Positions 61,001 to 64,000 of a stretch of DNA of 64,000 nt are shown here, piece by piece. The notes under the pieces were generated by a model, which saw only the letters and a program-made list of their open reading frames with translations, searched no databases and was not told the origin of the DNA. The DNA comes from Ciona savignyi. Taxonomy: Eukaryota > Chordata > Ascidiacea > Phlebobranchia > Cionidae. Location: positions 413,376-477,375 of the forward strand of contig CH001517.1 of assembly GCA_000149265.1 (NCBI GenBank), read 5' to 3'. How positions within the stretch are numbered: the stretch's first letter is position 1; every line of letters begins with the position of its first letter. The translations under genes and the position numbers were made by a program.

Positions 61001-63813
61001 TATAACATTTTCGTTTTATGGCAAAGTATACAACATAATATTGGTTATACTACGCAGCATAATAGATTGCCTTTTTCTTCTTCTTCTCAGCCGGTTCCAA
61101 CTCTTCAATCTTGGATTGGAGGAAATCGATGAGTTTGATCTGCTGAGCTCCTGTGCAGTTCAGTTTGACCAGTTCGTGGGAATGTTCGAGCTAAAAATAA
61201 CCATCGGTCATTTGGTGGATTGGTATGAACATTTTGAATAGTATAAATCAAATAATTAACCGAAAGAAGCTAAAAATGACCTAAAATCTACTTTTTTTAC
61301 CCTTTTCATCTGAAAACTGTCAAAAATTATAGGGAATAAAGACGTTGTTAAAACTCAAAACCCCCTATAAAACACCAAATTAGAAAATTAGTAGTCAGCA
61401 TTTTTATTACTGCTAACCCTAAACAATTCCCACAATTCTAGGATTTTTTTGGTCAACTTTTACAGACTTTCATAAAAAAATGCACAAAACAAGGCAATAA
61501 AAGTTACAAAATTCGGTTATTAAATATATTATGGTAAAAATCTTTAAAAATAAAAACCCACCAAATATTCTGTTTAGCTAAAAAACAAATAGAATAGTTT
61601 TAAATGATTAAAGTACAATTAAACCAGTATAATTTTATTAAAGAGCAACTTTTGACTCAAGAATTACTTGGTTTACATGATAATCACATCCGACCTTAAA
61701 AGAATCGAGTTCATTCTGTAACATCGTCTTCTCTTTCTCCAGCAAATCACATCTGTCCATCTCCGTGCTAAGCTCATGCTTCAGACGACTCAGCTCTTTC
61801 TGGAAACTTGCCGACTCAACTTTACTTCTGCATGACTCATCTTTTAATCGTAGTTGTTGTTCCTTCTCTGAGTTGAGTTTGCGTTGGACGGCTGCGGCAT
61901 TGAGCTCCAACATCTTGTACCTTCGCTCCAGGTCTCGATACTGCGGGGGATTGATGGGTGTAACTTTGGATTTTAAGCCGATTGTAATATGAAGATATGG
62001 AATGTTTACATCTGTAGCATGCTTGGTTGGTATCAATTTAGGGACAATGTTTGAATTTTAACCTTTGTTATTTATCAAAAAACACAATAATCATGAGATA
62101 TTCAAAACATGGAAACCTCCTCAGTAGTTTCGTGAGCTTTGTTCATCTCGTTACGAAGTTGTATTTGAAGCTCGGTGAGATGATCGGTGTTCGTCTGGTC
62201 CATTTCATGCAGTTCATTCCTCAGCTTGTGCTCCAACTCACATTTCTTCAACTCAAGTTCAGAACATTTCCCAAGCGCAGTGTCTCTGTGGTTAAAAATT
62301 TTTTTTTTTTATATATTTTTACTTAAAAAACATTCGTGTGTAATAAGTGTGTAATATCAGCCAAGTTTGTACTTGTAACTCGAAGCAGTACATACAATAT
62401 TGAAAAGTAAAATTTGGATCAGTTGCAAGGCAAAACTCTAATAAAACAGAAATAAAGCCAATATGATAAAAAATATGCACTTTAAGGCTACATGCAACCC
62501 TCCTACCTTTCCACAGAGATGAGGTTCTGCTTCTCAATGAGCTGATTGTTGAAAAGCTCGAGATCCTCAGCTTGCTTCTCCAGCATCACACACGACTCTT
62601 TCAACATCGATACAGTCTGTGGGGGTCGTGAATATGTTGCAGAGTTTATTTCATAAATAATGCACAATATACATCAAGGCAGTCATAGTTACAAAATTGT
62701 GTTATAATAAGATAAAAATCTTTTAAAACGATATAGACAGCTGACTATCAAACTAAATTGTCATTACTAAAAGACACTTACAGGACAGTCACCTAAACAT
62801 TTCACCACACCATTTAAATATATGTTTCTCAGGACTCAAACCTTTTCCAATTCCCCAACTTTTGAAGACTGCACATTATGGTTGACGTCCAAACTTTGCA
62901 ATTTATTCGTCAGATTTCTGCATTCCTTGCCCAATGACTCCTTCTGCCTTTTCAGATCAGATATCGAAGCCTGAAATAAGAATTCCAATTTGGTTTTAAA
63001 TTTCAGAAGTATATTGATAGAAAGTTAATAACATCCAACTATCTGCCAAATTAATGCAGTAATTTGGCAGATCATAATGCAATAGCCAGCAAAAGGTGGT
63101 CTAGTAATATAATTTGAAAATTACAATTCATATGTGCTTGACTTTAAAGATAAAAAAACATTGAAAGACTGATAATAACAGAACCTATAATCTCACTAAG
63201 TAGCATTGGGTTTGAATTTCCTTTTTAAAACCATGATTACTGGTAGTGGTACGGATTATATTTTATTACTGGTTGGTTACGTGTTAAAAGGTTGTACAAA
63301 AGATCAAATGAAAAACCTGAGCGTTTCCATATTTCTGCTGGTGCTCCTTCAAGCTGACTTTCAAGTCCTCGTACTGGGACTCAACCACTTCATACTTGTT
63401 CTCAAGGTGGGACAGGTTTTGCTGGGATTAATAGAGTTTGGAAGCATAACTTGTTAAAATTAGCTAACACAACACCCAATTTCGAATAAAATTGAATTAT
63501 ATCAACACACATGTTCACATCTATACAGATAGCCCAGTTATTAAATTATTTGAGACTTGTCACATGAATAAACAAAATACACTACAGAATTACTAAGATT
63601 TAAGGCATTGGAATTTTTTTCTTTTAATGTTCTCATAATTTACTAACAAAATTACATTTTAACTAACCAAACAGCAAATAAAAAACACAGATATTGATGG
63701 ATAATCAAGAGATAATAGAATCCAACCTTGCATTCTCGCATCTCCTGTTGACTTTGACTCAACTTCATATTCAACTCAGCTATCTTTCGTTCTTGGCCAT
63801 CTAGTTGGACTTT
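52007..63813 (-). CDS. CIT: citron Rho-interacting kinase, 3' part (coiled coil to C-terminus); continues beyond the right edge
   Basis: Cytokinesis scaffold/kinase acting at the cleavage furrow; the kinase domain lies outside the window. Exons: 63813-63727, 63421-63317, 62970-62842, 62616-62507, 62285-62117, 61940-61695, 61190-61071, 60725-60584, 60209-60032, 59707-59556, 58781-58674, 58315-58127, 57631-57465, 57335-57255, 56826-56638, 56154-55990, 55727-55619, 55308-55195, 54933-54853, 54460-54340, 54106-53972, 53397-53248, 52879-52825, 52144-52007. They total 3240 nt and all phases agree. Order: coiled coil (to about 60600) with IKLIDFLQSKIEEL and KKKKK; MHHNIPHR leading into a C1 zinc domain (CSVCLSTLHFGHGCTMCQEC; exon 59707); PH (three exons from 58781, ending DVPYVFKI...HHWVGQLEAV); CNH (57335-53972; RILLGCDEGLFIF, EPCTCMVF, EEFLLCYH, FGLFVDGFGR, APYLAVVQFNSVEIIQI, ARFLGQAITDGALYL). 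A Ser/Pro tail and a basic last exon (KPSRKRRNNAQIPSTEV) follow. Intron after 61071 has a GC donor. A candidate AATAAA lies at 51731-51726 (-). Confidence 0.9.
52145..52735 (+). repeat. G-rich minisatellite in the last citron intron
   Basis: About 28 units of a ~21-bp repeat (GGGGTAACAATGGGTGAGGTG, with GTCACAATG and GTAAAAATG variants). It starts at the base next to the last exon's acceptor (CGCCACACAG on -), so on the transcribed strand the repeat supplies the pyrimidine-rich tract. It is about twice as long as the unit A array. Runs of three to four G spaced by 1-7 nt could form G-quadruplexes on +. Confidence 0.95.
53667..53955 (+). repeat. SINE in a citron intron
   Basis: Nearly full copy (GCCTTTCAGCCGAAGGGTTG, GGTCGCTAGCC, CTCCGGTAACCCGAC, tail TTCACGGGGATAAACACA). 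Unit A keeps only the 3' end (43132-43168). Confidence 0.75.
54603..54802 (-). repeat. SINE in a citron intron
   Basis: Minus-strand copy with ACTAGCTAGCGACCAGTTTC and CCGTCGGGTTAATAAAGC. Unit A shares only its first ~45 bp (43840-43884) before satellite sequence takes over. Confidence 0.75.
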
Positions 63814-64000
63814 CTGTGGCGAAAAGGTATACATTTATGTGTTTATATAAAATTACATTAAAAAAGAAACTTATACCAAAAACAAATATCAAACAAAAAT
63901 TAGAAAAAAAGATATTTATGTTGTAAAAGCACTGCTCAAGACAATTGAGTTCAATCACATACCACAACCATGTTAGACATGCAGGTGAATGTAAGTGTCA

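Noticed and set aside
63968..64000. A further citron exon at the right edge (open to a GTG|GTATGT donor)
   Set aside because: The donor is plausible and phase 0 fits, but the residues (CMSNMVV) are not coiled-coil-like and no acceptor is in view, so it was not added to the model.

Overview
The window looks like nuclear DNA of a tunicate, most likely Ciona (intestinalis type). It is AT-rich and lacks bacterial-style gene packing. Genes are cut into many small exons by short GT-AG introns. The spacer is full of tRNA-derived SINEs, MITEs and a palindrome-bearing tandem repeat. I reconstructed the gene models by eye from splice sites, intron phase and family knowledge; the species call is inference.

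Layout. (1) 1-6860: non-coding spacer with one near-complete and two partial SINEs. (2) 6861-28236: three tandem copies, all on the + strand, of an FMN-dependent 2-hydroxyacid oxidase (HAO1/glycolate oxidase family), each with 8 exons. Copy 1 is a pseudogene. Copies 2 and 3 each give an uninterrupted 370-codon product. Copies 1 and 2 are a recent duplication, because they share a SINE and a ~333-bp satellite array in their introns; copy 3 is older. (3) 28373-30659: a DNA transposon with ~580-bp terminal inverted repeats and TTAA target duplications (Kolobok/T2-like). It carries a broken THAP gene on + and, convergently on -, an intact 119-aa cysteine protein resembling the cytosolic 'ballast' domain of P2X7 receptors. 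(4) 33404-36499: a truncated Ty3/gypsy-type LTR retrotransposon. (5) 36.8-54.6 kb: a segmental duplication in three units. Each unit carries a small - strand gene ('gene X', three exons) with a possible TRADD-N-like domain followed by a short Asn-Val/Gly repeat. Units A and C also carry the 3' end of a citron gene. Unit A's gene X has lost its main domain in frame, unit B's is a pseudogene and unit C's is complete (239 aa). (6) 52007-63813: the 3' two-thirds of citron Rho-interacting kinase (CIT) on - : coiled coil, C1, PH, CNH and tail. The 24 exons sum to 3240 nt (1079 codons plus stop) with every intron phase agreeing; the gene continues past the right edge.

Transposons date the duplications. 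Two hAT MITEs, a TA-flanked MITE and two SINEs each sit in one paralog, while the matching site in a sister copy is empty. Satellite fragments lie at the junctions of the duplicated units. The last intron of citron is largely a G-rich minisatellite that runs up to its 3' splice site.
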